Source of the DNA: CALJFL01 sp039964455
GTDB taxonomy: Bacteria > Pseudomonadota > Gammaproteobacteria > Pseudomonadales > Halieaceae
Direction: 5' to 3'
Assembly: GCA_039964455.1 (NCBI GenBank)
Contig: JBDVXK010000025.1
Location: forward strand, 213,909 to 277,908
DNA length: 64,000 nt
Shown: positions 36,855 to 44,534 of the stretch, piece after piece
How positions within the stretch are numbered: the stretch's first letter is position 1
Layout: every line of letters begins with the position of its first letter
Position numbers and translations under genes: made by a program
Notes under the pieces: generated by a model
Databases searched by the model: none
What the model saw: the letters and a program-made list of their open reading frames with translations, nothing else
Told to the model about the DNA's origin: nothing

Positions 36855-38423
36855 TCAGTTGACCATTCTCTCGCGCTCGCCCCAGTATTGCTTCCGCAGG
36901 GCCTTTTTATCGATTTTCCCCAATGCGGTCTGTGGCAATCTATCAACTACATCCAGATGTTTGGGCGCTTGAATGCCGCCCTTTCTGGTTTTCACCAAAT
37001 CAATCAACTCGCCCGGAACTACCGTCTCGCCCTCTCTGGGTACCACTACGGCGATGACCTTTTCACCCCACTTCTCGTCCGGCACACCGATAACTGCGGC
37101 CATGGCCACCGCGGGGTGAGCCGTTAACACATCCTCCACTTCTCGGGGATAAACGTTGAAACCACCGCTGATAATCATATCTTTGGCACGGTCAACCAGA
37201 TAATAGAACCCTTCTTCATCCTGTCGCGCCAGGTCGCTGGTGTGCAGCCAACCATCCGCAAGGGCCTCAGCCGTGGCCTCGGGCCTCTTCCAATACCCAC
37301 GCATAACAGCGGGGCTGCGAATACAGACCTCGCCCACCTCTCCCGGTGCCACCTCCTCGCCCTGTTCGTTCAAAAGTGCCATCTGCACTCCCGCTGGGGG
37401 CTTGCCGCAGGATGCCAGGCGCTCGGGTTTATCCAGCCGGTGTTCTTCCTTGCGCATCATGGTCAGGTGAATGCACTCAGTCTGTCCGTAACATTGCATC
37501 ATGACGGGGCCAAAGAGCTTTAACGCCTCCTGCAAACGCGTGGGCGACATCGGCGCAGAAGCGTAGATAATTGATTCAATACTGGAGAGGTCGGCCTGCA
37601 AGGTACGGGGGTGATCCATCAATACATAAATCATGGTGGGAACGAGAAAAAGCGTGTTTACCCTTTCCTTTTCGACCAGGTCCAACACCTGCTCAGGATC
37701 GAAGCCTGCCGTCAGGTAAACCTTTCCGCCATTAAGAAAAGTAGGAATTAGCAGGAAGCCCGCAGCGTGACTAATCGGGGACGATGCCAGGTAGCGAATA
37801 TCCTGTGGCCACTGCCACTCCGCCATGGAAATCAAGCTCTTGGCCGCCATGCCCCCCTGGGTCATGATCACCCCTTTGGGCTTGCCCGTGGTTCCGCCGG
37901 TATAGCTCACCCAGGCAATATCATCGGAGCCCGGTAGAGTAGACAAAACCTTAGGCTCAGCTACATCAGCCAGCGCCGGCAGGCAGGAACCGAACTCCGC
38001 CTCTGCCAAGGTGTAGATAAGTAGCTCTTCCGGGCCTCGCGCCCGAAGCGCTGCCCCTCGCTCAGTAAAATAGGGAACATCCACCACCAGCGCCTTGATT
38101 TCAGCATCGTCCAGAATGAAAAGCTGGTCTTCCAGCGACCCCATGGGGTGCAGCGGCGTATAGCGCATGCCATTAGCAAGTACCGCCGCCATGGTTGCGA
38201 AAGTATCGACGCGATTAGCTGCCAACTGTGCAACACCATCACCCGGCTTAAGGCCCGCATCGCGTAATACCTGGGCAACTCGCCAGATACGCTGCTCAAG
38301 CTCGGCGTAAGTGAGGCTTACCCCGCCAGCGTCGACAATGGCATCTCGATCCGGCCAGCGGCGCAGCCCCTTAAGAATAAGATCCAGATAGGTGTCGCCT
38401 TGGTACAAGTTGTCAACGGCCAT
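36855..38423 (-). CDS. Acyl-CoA synthetase (AMP-binding) of the oxygenase cluster
   Basis: CoA ligase of 522 aa. Motifs: YTGGTTGKPKG (the usual S is G here), CYGQTE, LHTSDLARQDEEG where TGD is normal, then MIISGGFNVYPREVED and the catalytic lysine in ALGKIDKKAL. The ATG follows GAGGGCAGC. It heads the minus-strand gene run that continues with the PaaA-like oxygenase 93 bases on, so it is the likely activating step for that pathway's acid. It resembles FadD3/long-chain ligases that act on bulky acids, but the specific acid is unknown. Confidence 0.87.
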   Translation of the reverse strand: MAVDNLYQGDTYLDLILKGLRRWPDRDAIVDAGGVSLTYAELEQRIWRVAQVLRDAGLKPGDGVAQLAANRVDTFATMAAVLANGMRYTPLHPMGSLEDQLFILDDAEIKALVVDVPYFTERGAALRARGPEELLIYTLAEAEFGSCLPALADVAEPKVLSTLPGSDDIAWVSYTGGTTGKPKGVIMTQGGMAAKSLISMAEWQWPQDIRYLASSPISHAAGFLLIPTFLNGGKVYLTAGFDPEQVLDLVEKERVNTLFLVPTMIYVLMDHPRTLQADLSSIESIIYASAPMSPTRLQEALKLFGPVMMQCYGQTECIHLTMMRKEEHRLDKPERLASCGKPPAGVQMALLNEQGEEVAPGEVGEVCIRSPAVMRGYWKRPEATAEALADGWLHTSDLARQDEEGFYYLVDRAKDMIISGGFNVYPREVEDVLTAHPAVAMAAVIGVPDEKWGEKVIAVVVPREGETVVPGELIDLVKTRKGGIQAPKHLDVVDRLPQTALGKIDKKALRKQYWGERERMVN

Positions 38424-38546
38424 GCTGCCCTCAAGTTCGGCAAATTAGTGTCAACGACTGTATTTCAACTGTCCGAATGGACTGATATCAAAATGGGCAA
38501 GTGTGGTGTCAAAGAAAGGGGTCAGAAGAAATCTAACTGTATGCGC

Positions 38547-39557
38547 CTATTGCGCCTCACGAAATTCTATGGGGGATTTACCCGTCCACTTTTTAAACGC
38601 CCTCGAGAAGTTAGCGGTATCGGAGAAACCGATGAGATAGGCGATTTCATAAATGGGGAGTTCCTGACTGATATAGTCCTCAGCAAGGCCGCGGCGCGTG
38701 TCGTCCAATACTTCTCGATAGGTAGTCCCTGCACTCTCCAGTTTGTTATAAAGCGTGCGAGTACTCATATTCAGAGCCTGTGCCACCAGATCCTTACCGG
38801 ATACCCCGGTAGGCAATAATTTTATCAACTCCTTGTGCACCCTGGCCGGGAAGTCGCTGCGATCTATTTTCGCCAGATGTTCAACTGTCAGTTGCTCATA
38901 CATTCGCGTCAATTCGGGATTGGCTGCCGGCAGTGTTCTCGCCATATCCTGGGCGGCGACCGTAATGGTAGTCACGGGAGCATCAAAAATAACGGGGCAG
39001 CCAAAGAAGTTCTGGTACTTCTGCAATATTGATTTCAACTCGGGCGCCGGTCTTGCGAGCGCAACAGATTGCGGCTTGAATTCCTCGCCCAGCGCCACCC
39101 TGATTGTGCTCACAGTCAGGGAAGCAAAACCATCAACCCGAACCGGTATTAATGGCATATCCTCGCGCGGCCTCGCCTTTAATTCATATACGTCACCATC
39201 GAGACCCGCCTCCAGCGAATCATTGGTCGTAATCAGTCGATAGTACTTTACGTAGCACTCCATAAAGTCTTCCAGCGTTTCGCTGAAACACATGGCTATG
39301 CCGAGAGAATAAAATGAAGTCGGATGTACGTAGTTCGCCAGGCGCAGCCCAAAAATAGGGTCGTCAAGCCTCTCCGGAATCAGGGTCAGTAACGATTCCA
39401 TGGCTGCCGCAGGAATACGCACATGAGGCTCGCGCAGTGCGTCCAGATCCAGGCCAACCTCTGCAAACAGACCGGCAGCGTCCTGACCACCGTCTTCGAT
39501 AGCTTGCGCGATAATGATCCCAATGGGACCAAGGGTAGAATGTTCAGCCTCAGGCAT
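38547..39557 (-). CDS. AraC family transcriptional regulator
   Basis: Regulator of 336 aa with the same architecture as the 30338 and 57274 genes. An N-terminal Arabinose_bd-like effector domain is followed by a C-terminal AraC domain (EDYISQELPIYEIAYLIGF, then ANFSRAFKKWTGKSPIEFR). The ATG at 39557 is chosen over a TTG at 39566; neither has a clear ribosome site. It lies directly upstream of the acyl-CoA synthetase/oxygenase genes on the same strand, so it is a likely activator of them. Confidence 0.85.
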   Translation of the reverse strand: MPEAEHSTLGPIGIIIAQAIEDGGQDAAGLFAEVGLDLDALREPHVRIPAAAMESLLTLIPERLDDPIFGLRLANYVHPTSFYSLGIAMCFSETLEDFMECYVKYYRLITTNDSLEAGLDGDVYELKARPREDMPLIPVRVDGFASLTVSTIRVALGEEFKPQSVALARPAPELKSILQKYQNFFGCPVIFDAPVTTITVAAQDMARTLPAANPELTRMYEQLTVEHLAKIDRSDFPARVHKELIKLLPTGVSGKDLVAQALNMSTRTLYNKLESAGTTYREVLDDTRRGLAEDYISQELPIYEIAYLIGFSDTANFSRAFKKWTGKSPIEFREAQ

Positions 39558-39608
39558 TGTTGGCAATTTATGACAGAACGGAGCCCGATTTGATCACAGT
39601 CCAAACCG

Positions 39609-39627
39609 GGTGACAAGCCGTGTCACC
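39609..39627. promoter_or_regulatory. Perfect 7-5-7 palindrome upstream of the AraC gene
   Basis: GGTGACA (39609-39615), five bases, TGTCACC (39621-39627). It is about 50 bases before the AraC start and after the YkvI-like stop. No T tract follows on either strand, so an operator is more likely than a terminator. Confidence 0.45.
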
Positions 39628-39645
39628 GCGAGAAGTAACTTCCAG

Positions 39646-40743
39646 TCACGAGGTGCGAGCGATCAGCCACAACCCGCGGGTTAGCAGCGGCACGGCGAAG
39701 ACCAAAATAAAGCTCATGGCTAGCAATGTGTACCCCGTGAGAATCAGGGCGATGATCCCCATACTGCCTAGACTCATGCTGGCAATCACCATGCCGACCG
39801 CAACTGTGCCGTGACCCAGATGATTCAAAGGCCGCTCGAAACGCTGCACGTGCCAGCTGTCTATTCTCTCCAGAAACCCCTGCAGCATACCGACACCTGT
39901 CTGGGCAATAAGCACAAAGAGAACGGCAACATAAATATCTAGAAACAAATCCGAACCCAGGGTACTCATCAGGGTATAAGCGGGGAGTTCCTCTGTGGTG
40001 ATTGCCGGGTAAGCGCTCATGAAAGAGACGTGGAGAACAATCCCTGGTATCACGGCGACTGTTGCCGCCGTCATCGCCGCAAATGCAGCTTGGGAACGGC
40101 TTTGCACGCCTCGCGCGCAGTAGAGCAACAATGGGATAAATCCACCGTTAACCAACGCATATTGCATACCACCCTGCCAGGCCGACCATTCAACTGGCTC
40201 GGCAGCAAAGGTTGCTCTTATCTGCTCCGCCGGCTCGCCCGAGAGTTGAACAACAAGCGCCACGAGCACCGCACCTAAAGCCAATACCGCCAGTATCATG
40301 GTTTTCTCTACAAGTACCCTTCCCTGATAGGTCAGTACAAAAACAATTAGCAACAGCGCAGCACTACCCGCCCAAGACGGCATACCAAAGCGAGTGTCAG
40401 CGATCGCGCCGGCTGCGGTAGTACATACAGCCAGGGTGATAATCATGCCAAGGAGGATAACGATCTCGTACAAAAACCAGAACCGACCCAGTAGTTTCTC
40501 GAAGAAACTGCGGTATTCATAGCGCTGAAACAGTCGCGCCAGTTCAAAGGTAGCAAACAGCAATACGCTGTAAGTAAACACCACCGCCAGGATCGACAGA
40601 AGCCCGCCTACCGGCCCGTGCTGGCTTATAAACTCCATCACCTCTCTACCGGTACCGTAAGAGCCACCGAATACGACCGACAGGAATACCGCCGATGGAA
40701 TTATAAAGACACGAAATAGGTATGAATCCAGCATAGGTAGCAT
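39646..40743 (-). CDS. YkvI-like integral membrane protein
   Basis: Polytopic inner-membrane protein of 365 aa with about ten hydrophobic segments. It resembles the uncharacterised YkvI family, related to APC/LeuT-fold transporters. The N-terminus (FIIPSAVFLSVVFGGSYGTGREVMEF) contains an unwound-helix-like GGSYGTGRE motif typical of the group. The start could be 40743 or the ATG three codons on (40734). It is divergent from the hydroxy-acid oxidase operon. Transport of a small organic acid or amine is conceivable, but no substrate is known. Confidence 0.78.
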   Translation of the reverse strand: MLPMLDSYLFRVFIIPSAVFLSVVFGGSYGTGREVMEFISQHGPVGGLLSILAVVFTYSVLLFATFELARLFQRYEYRSFFEKLLGRFWFLYEIVILLGMIITLAVCTTAAGAIADTRFGMPSWAGSAALLLIVFVLTYQGRVLVEKTMILAVLALGAVLVALVVQLSGEPAEQIRATFAAEPVEWSAWQGGMQYALVNGGFIPLLLYCARGVQSRSQAAFAAMTAATVAVIPGIVLHVSFMSAYPAITTEELPAYTLMSTLGSDLFLDIYVAVLFVLIAQTGVGMLQGFLERIDSWHVQRFERPLNHLGHGTVAVGMVIASMSLGSMGIIALILTGYTLLAMSFILVFAVPLLTRGLWLIARTS

Positions 40744-40914
40744 CCGGGCATTCTAGACCTATAGGTTAGCAGCGAGCGGAAAAAACCTCTTATCAAACCG
40801 GGAATATGGGCGGTCAGCGTTCGGTAGCCGACTGCCGACTTACTCAATATAACAAGGCTGGGCATGAGCCGATCAGTGATACTTGGCTCCATGAAAAAGG
40901 AACCGAGACAGTAA

Positions 40915-42084
40915 ATGAGTGATCGTCAAGGCACCCGGTTCAGCCGGAAACTGCGAAAATGCCACAACATCGCTGACTTGCGCAAAGCGGCAAAGCGCGC
41001 CCTGCCCTTTCCGCTATTTGACCACGTGGACGGCGGATCTGACGATGAAACCACCCTGAGCGCTAACACAAGTGCGTTCAATAAATATTGCCTGAAGCCG
41101 CGCTACTGCAGTGGCGTAGAAAGCGTAGACGCTTCAACCACTGTATTAGGGCAACGCATAGAGTGGCCTTATTTTACCGGCCCAGCCGGAGGATTGAAGT
41201 ACCTGCACAGACACGGGGAAATCGGCGTTGCACGTGCCTCCCACAAGTATGGGACCGCCTATGCGATGTCAGGCTGGACCAACACCCGGCCGGAAGATAT
41301 TACGGCGGCGTCGAAGGGCCCCAGCTTTTTCCAACTGCAGCCCTGCCGGTCAAGGGAAGTGATGGCCGACATGATCCAACTGGCCAAAGATACCGGCTAC
41401 GATGCCTTGATTGTGACCGTGGATAACCCGGTGCATGGTAACCGCGAACGGGATGCCCGCAGCGGATTCGGTGTTCCGCCAGCCTTCACCTTGAAGGCAA
41501 TGGCCTCAATCGCCAGCCGCCCCCGCTGGGCATTTGGCACAATACCGATGCCCGGATTCGGTCTTTACGACAAGTATATGGACTCCCAGGAACGAGATAT
41601 GAACTGGCTGGCAAACCAGCTGATCACCAATATTACCTGGGACGATCTAGCCTGGATGCGCCAACAGTGGGATGGACCATTTGCGGTGAAGGGGCTGTTG
41701 GCAGTGGAAGACATGCGGGCCGCCGTCGATGCCGGTGCTTCCGCTGTGATTCTGTCCAATCAGGGCGCCCGCCACTTTGACACCGCGCCAGCTACTCTGG
41801 ATATGTTACCGGCGGTGGTGGATGCTGTTGGCGACAAGGTAGAGGTGATTTTTGACTCCGGAATACGGCGCGGCACAGACATACTTAAAGCCATCGCATT
41901 GGGAGCCACCGCGTGCACCGGCTCACGCCTTTATTGCTACGGCCTTGCTGCCGGAGGCCAGCAGGGAGTGGAACGCGCGCTGCAACTGCTACGTGAAGAG
42001 GTTGAGCGAGATATGATATTTATGGGCGCAGCCACTCTCGAGCAGGTCAACAGTGACAGTATTATGAGCAACCAATCAGCGTGA
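40915..42084 (+). CDS. FMN-dependent alpha-hydroxy-acid oxidase family protein with His-to-Gln active-site change
   Basis: TIM-barrel flavoprotein of 389 aa related to lactate dehydrogenase LldD and glycolate oxidase. The fold and FMN sites are clear: FPLFDHVDGGSDDE at the start, FFQLQP, VTVDNPVHGNRERD, FAVKGLL with the lysine, and DSGIRRGTDI binding phosphate. The near-invariant SNHGxR motif reads SNQGARHFD, so the catalytic base histidine is glutamine (Q283, codon CAG at 41761-41763), while R286 is kept. The protein may therefore catalyse something other than hydroxy-acid oxidation. It is the first of four adjacent genes with RidA, MaoC and amidohydrolase. Confidence 0.88.
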   Translation: MSDRQGTRFSRKLRKCHNIADLRKAAKRALPFPLFDHVDGGSDDETTLSANTSAFNKYCLKPRYCSGVESVDASTTVLGQRIEWPYFTGPAGGLKYLHRHGEIGVARASHKYGTAYAMSGWTNTRPEDITAASKGPSFFQLQPCRSREVMADMIQLAKDTGYDALIVTVDNPVHGNRERDARSGFGVPPAFTLKAMASIASRPRWAFGTIPMPGFGLYDKYMDSQERDMNWLANQLITNITWDDLAWMRQQWDGPFAVKGLLAVEDMRAAVDAGASAVILSNQGARHFDTAPATLDMLPAVVDAVGDKVEVIFDSGIRRGTDILKAIALGATACTGSRLYCYGLAAGGQQGVERALQLLREEVERDMIFMGAATLEQVNSDSIMSNQSA

Positions 42085-42094
42085 GGAGTACTTG

Positions 42095-42586
42095 ATGAGC
42101 AATGACACAGTAGCCGATAGAATTACCGAACTCGGCCACACTTTACCGGCGCCTATTCAATTGCCGCCGGGGGTAGTCGCCAAATTTCCATTCGTGCGCA
42201 TAATTGGTAACCGGGCACTGGTATCTGGCCATGGCCCACTGAATGCCGATGGCAGCCTGGCCACCGAATTGTTTGGCAAAGTCGGCCAGGACCTGAACAA
42301 GGAGCAGGCTACGCAGGCCGCGCTACTGACTAGTCTGGCTATTCTTAGTAGCCTGAAGGCAGAACTGGGATCACTGGAGCGTATCACCGCGTTTGGCCGG
42401 GTACTGGGAATGGTCAACTGCACGCCGGATTTTATCCAGCAGACTCCGATTATCGATGCTTTTTCGACCCTGGTGAATGAGGTATTCCCAAGTAACGTGG
42501 CAGCACACTCGCGAGCAGCGGTGGGTATGGCATCATTACCCATGGGTATGTCAGTAGAGATTGAAGCTGAGGTATATTTCGAGTAA
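42095..42586 (+). CDS. RidA/YjgF family protein
   Basis: RidA-like protein of 163 aa; archetypes hydrolyse reactive enamine/imine intermediates from PLP or flavin amine chemistry. It is longer than RidA (about 130 aa) and matches the subgroup beginning LPPGVVAKFPFVRIIGNRALVSGHGP. The catalytic arginine of classical RidA is not obvious, so it may bind rather than hydrolyse a ligand. The ATG at 42095 is six bases after GAGGAG; a TTG one codon earlier is possible. The stop overlaps the next start (TAATG). Coupling to a flavoenzyme suggests an imine product. Confidence 0.85.
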   Translation: MSNDTVADRITELGHTLPAPIQLPPGVVAKFPFVRIIGNRALVSGHGPLNADGSLATELFGKVGQDLNKEQATQAALLTSLAILSSLKAELGSLERITAFGRVLGMVNCTPDFIQQTPIIDAFSTLVNEVFPSNVAAHSRAAVGMASLPMGMSVEIEAEVYFE

Positions 42587-43047
42587 TGCCGGAAAAGATC
42601 ACCATTACCAGCCTGGAAGACTTTCAGGAGTATACGGGGAAGGAGATATTCACCTCTCCTCCGCTAACCGCCAGCAAGGAAATGATTCAGCAATTTTGCC
42701 GTTCTGTAAACCAGCTCGACTGGTTTCACTTCGACGAAGAGCGCTGCGCTGCCTCACCTTTTGGAGCTATCGTGGCGCCGGGCATGTTTACGCTTTCGCT
42801 GATCCACTCGGTGTACTTCGAAAATGTTGAATTGAACGGCCTGCGTGCACTGTTCCTGGGGTCGGACCGTTTCCGTATTCTGCGACCTGTGAAAGCAGGT
42901 GATCAACTGCAGCTTAAATTTTTGGTCGACCGCGTTGAAATTCGCGACGAGGGTTTCGCAGTTCACTATGACTTCGCCTGGCACAGCAACGAAGAGGAGC
43001 AACCAGTAACACTGGGTAACTTCATCGTGCGGTACTGGCCTGATTAA
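42586..43047 (+). CDS. MaoC-like hydratase, NodN type
   Basis: Single hot-dog protein of 153 aa in the MaoC/NodN group, predicted enoyl-CoA hydratase or thioester-binding protein. The active-site pattern DWFHFDEERCAASPFG matches the GDxxWIHxDxERA motif of NodN-like hydratases, so the D/H dyad is present. The following IVAPGMFTLSL is the usual substrate-tunnel segment. The ATG shares one base with the RidA stop, so it is translationally coupled. Confidence 0.85.
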   Translation: MPEKITITSLEDFQEYTGKEIFTSPPLTASKEMIQQFCRSVNQLDWFHFDEERCAASPFGAIVAPGMFTLSLIHSVYFENVELNGLRALFLGSDRFRILRPVKAGDQLQLKFLVDRVEIRDEGFAVHYDFAWHSNEEEQPVTLGNFIVRYWPD

Positions 43048-43088
43048 TTATTAAACCTTTTCATACTATCTTCTCACGGAGAAAGACT

Positions 43089-44414
43089 TTGAAGTCAATG
43101 ATCAAAACCACTATCGCGGCCGCAATGGCCCTGAGCCTGAATGTCCAGGCAGATGACGAAATCAGCCAAACGTTGATTCGCAACGTCCATGTTTGGGATG
43201 GGTTTGCGGATGAACTGAGCGAGGCGCAAGACGTGTTGATCGAGGGTAACAGCGTCGCCAAAATCGGCAGTAGCCTCACGGCCGACAACGCTACCATCAT
43301 CAACGGTGGCGGACGCACCTTGATGCCGGGGCTCATAGATATGCATACACACGTGATGTTCCCCCGCGGCTTACCAGACCATGAGAATATTTGGGATGGC
43401 GCAGCGTCTGGCGCCATGGCGCATGAGAGCATGCAGATTTATATGAATAATGGTTTCACCACCTTGCGTGATATGTGCAGCCCCCCCAGCCTGTCACGGG
43501 CCATCAGTTCAGGCGCTATTGAAGGTCCGCGCTTTTACACCTCGGGCGCCTGCATTTCTTCCTACTCAGCCCACGCTGACTGGGGGCCCCAAACTGCAGA
43601 GCTTGGTGCCGAATCAAACCATATGCGTATGGGTACGTCTCTGATTGCCAACAGCCCGGACGAATACCGAGAGGCCGCGCGGTACAATTTCCGTCAGGGC
43701 GCGCAATTCCTGAAGATCTTCGTAGGCGGTGGCGTAGCTTCTTCCTTCGACCCGCTGGAATCGATCACCATCAGGCCAGAGGAACTCAGGGCCGCCGTGG
43801 AAGTGGCAGAAGACTTCGGCTCCTATGCCTGCATTCACGTTTATCACGCCGAGCACATCCAGATGGCGCTGGATCAGGGCGTCACGTGCATCGAGCATGG
43901 CTTCCTGATGGACGAGGCGACTATGAAGCGCATGGTTAAGGAAGACATTGTGCTGTCTGCACAGGCATTCATGAGCTACACCGCATTCCAGGACCCTGCC
44001 GGCATACCCGGTTTTGGACCGGAACAGGTAGCCAAGGGCATCAAGGTCAACAAGGGCGCTGACCAGATGTTCAACTGGGCGGCAGAGAAAGGCGTCGAGA
44101 TATTCGCTGGCAGCGATATGTATACATACGACACGCTGCCAAACGCTATGTTGAATATCACTCAGCTGGAGCGGTGGTTTTCGCCGGTGGAAGCGTTGCG
44201 CGCTGCCACTTCTACCGCAGGCAAGTGGTTAATGAAAACCGGCCCGAAGAATCCGTACAAAGATGCACAACTGGGCACATTGCAGGAAGGCAGCTACGCC
44301 GACGTGATACTGGTAGCTGGCAATCCACTTAAAGGCACTAAAGTGCTAGAGGATTCTGATAACGTCGTTATGGTTATGAAAGATGGCAAGGTCTTCAAAA
44401 ACCAGATTGATTGA
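43089..44414 (+). CDS. Exported metal-dependent amidohydrolase (imidazolonepropionase-like family)
   Basis: Amidohydrolase of 441 aa with a signal peptide (AAAMALSLNVQA, cleaved before DDE). Metal and catalytic residues: HxH in DMHTHVMF, lysine in AQFLKIFVGGG, HVYHAEH, IEHGF, and aspartate in AGSDMYTYD. The start is TTG at 43089, seven bases after GGAG; the ATG at 43098 is 16 bases away and less likely. It is close to the genes at 22966 and 49520 in length and motifs, showing a paralogous family. It is the last gene of the oxidase-RidA-MaoC set. Probable cyclic amide or dipeptide hydrolase of the periplasm. Confidence 0.86.
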   Translation: MKSMIKTTIAAAMALSLNVQADDEISQTLIRNVHVWDGFADELSEAQDVLIEGNSVAKIGSSLTADNATIINGGGRTLMPGLIDMHTHVMFPRGLPDHENIWDGAASGAMAHESMQIYMNNGFTTLRDMCSPPSLSRAISSGAIEGPRFYTSGACISSYSAHADWGPQTAELGAESNHMRMGTSLIANSPDEYREAARYNFRQGAQFLKIFVGGGVASSFDPLESITIRPEELRAAVEVAEDFGSYACIHVYHAEHIQMALDQGVTCIEHGFLMDEATMKRMVKEDIVLSAQAFMSYTAFQDPAGIPGFGPEQVAKGIKVNKGADQMFNWAAEKGVEIFAGSDMYTYDTLPNAMLNITQLERWFSPVEALRAATSTAGKWLMKTGPKNPYKDAQLGTLQEGSYADVILVAGNPLKGTKVLEDSDNVVMVMKDGKVFKNQID

Positions 44415-44458
44415 TTACCGGCAGCCTCAGTAGGAAACGTAACCCTCCCCACTGCACA

Positions 44459-44484
44459 GGACGAGCCATAGCTGGCACTCGTCC
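44459..44484. terminator. Hairpin between convergent genes, possible bidirectional terminator
   Basis: GGACGAG (44459-44465) pairs perfectly with CTCGTCC (44478-44484), with an inner CCA/TGG pairing. It lies 45 bases after the amidohydrolase stop and 50 bases after the MDR stop on the other strand. The lack of a T tract makes the terminator role uncertain. Confidence 0.4.
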
Positions 44485-44534
44485 GCTGTTAGTACCTGTC
44501 ATACTGGAACGAAAACAAGCGCCGTAGTGCTTCA

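Noticed and set aside
34104..38423. Ordinary phenylacetate (paa) operon
   Set aside because: No paaE, paaZ, paaG, paaF, paaH, paaJ or paaK-type gene order, and the partners are an aldolase-hydratase set, so that label would mislead.
40757..40766. ACCTATAGGT palindrome in the divergent 40.8 kb region
   Set aside because: Only ten bases long and flanks do not extend it; chance occurrence is likely.
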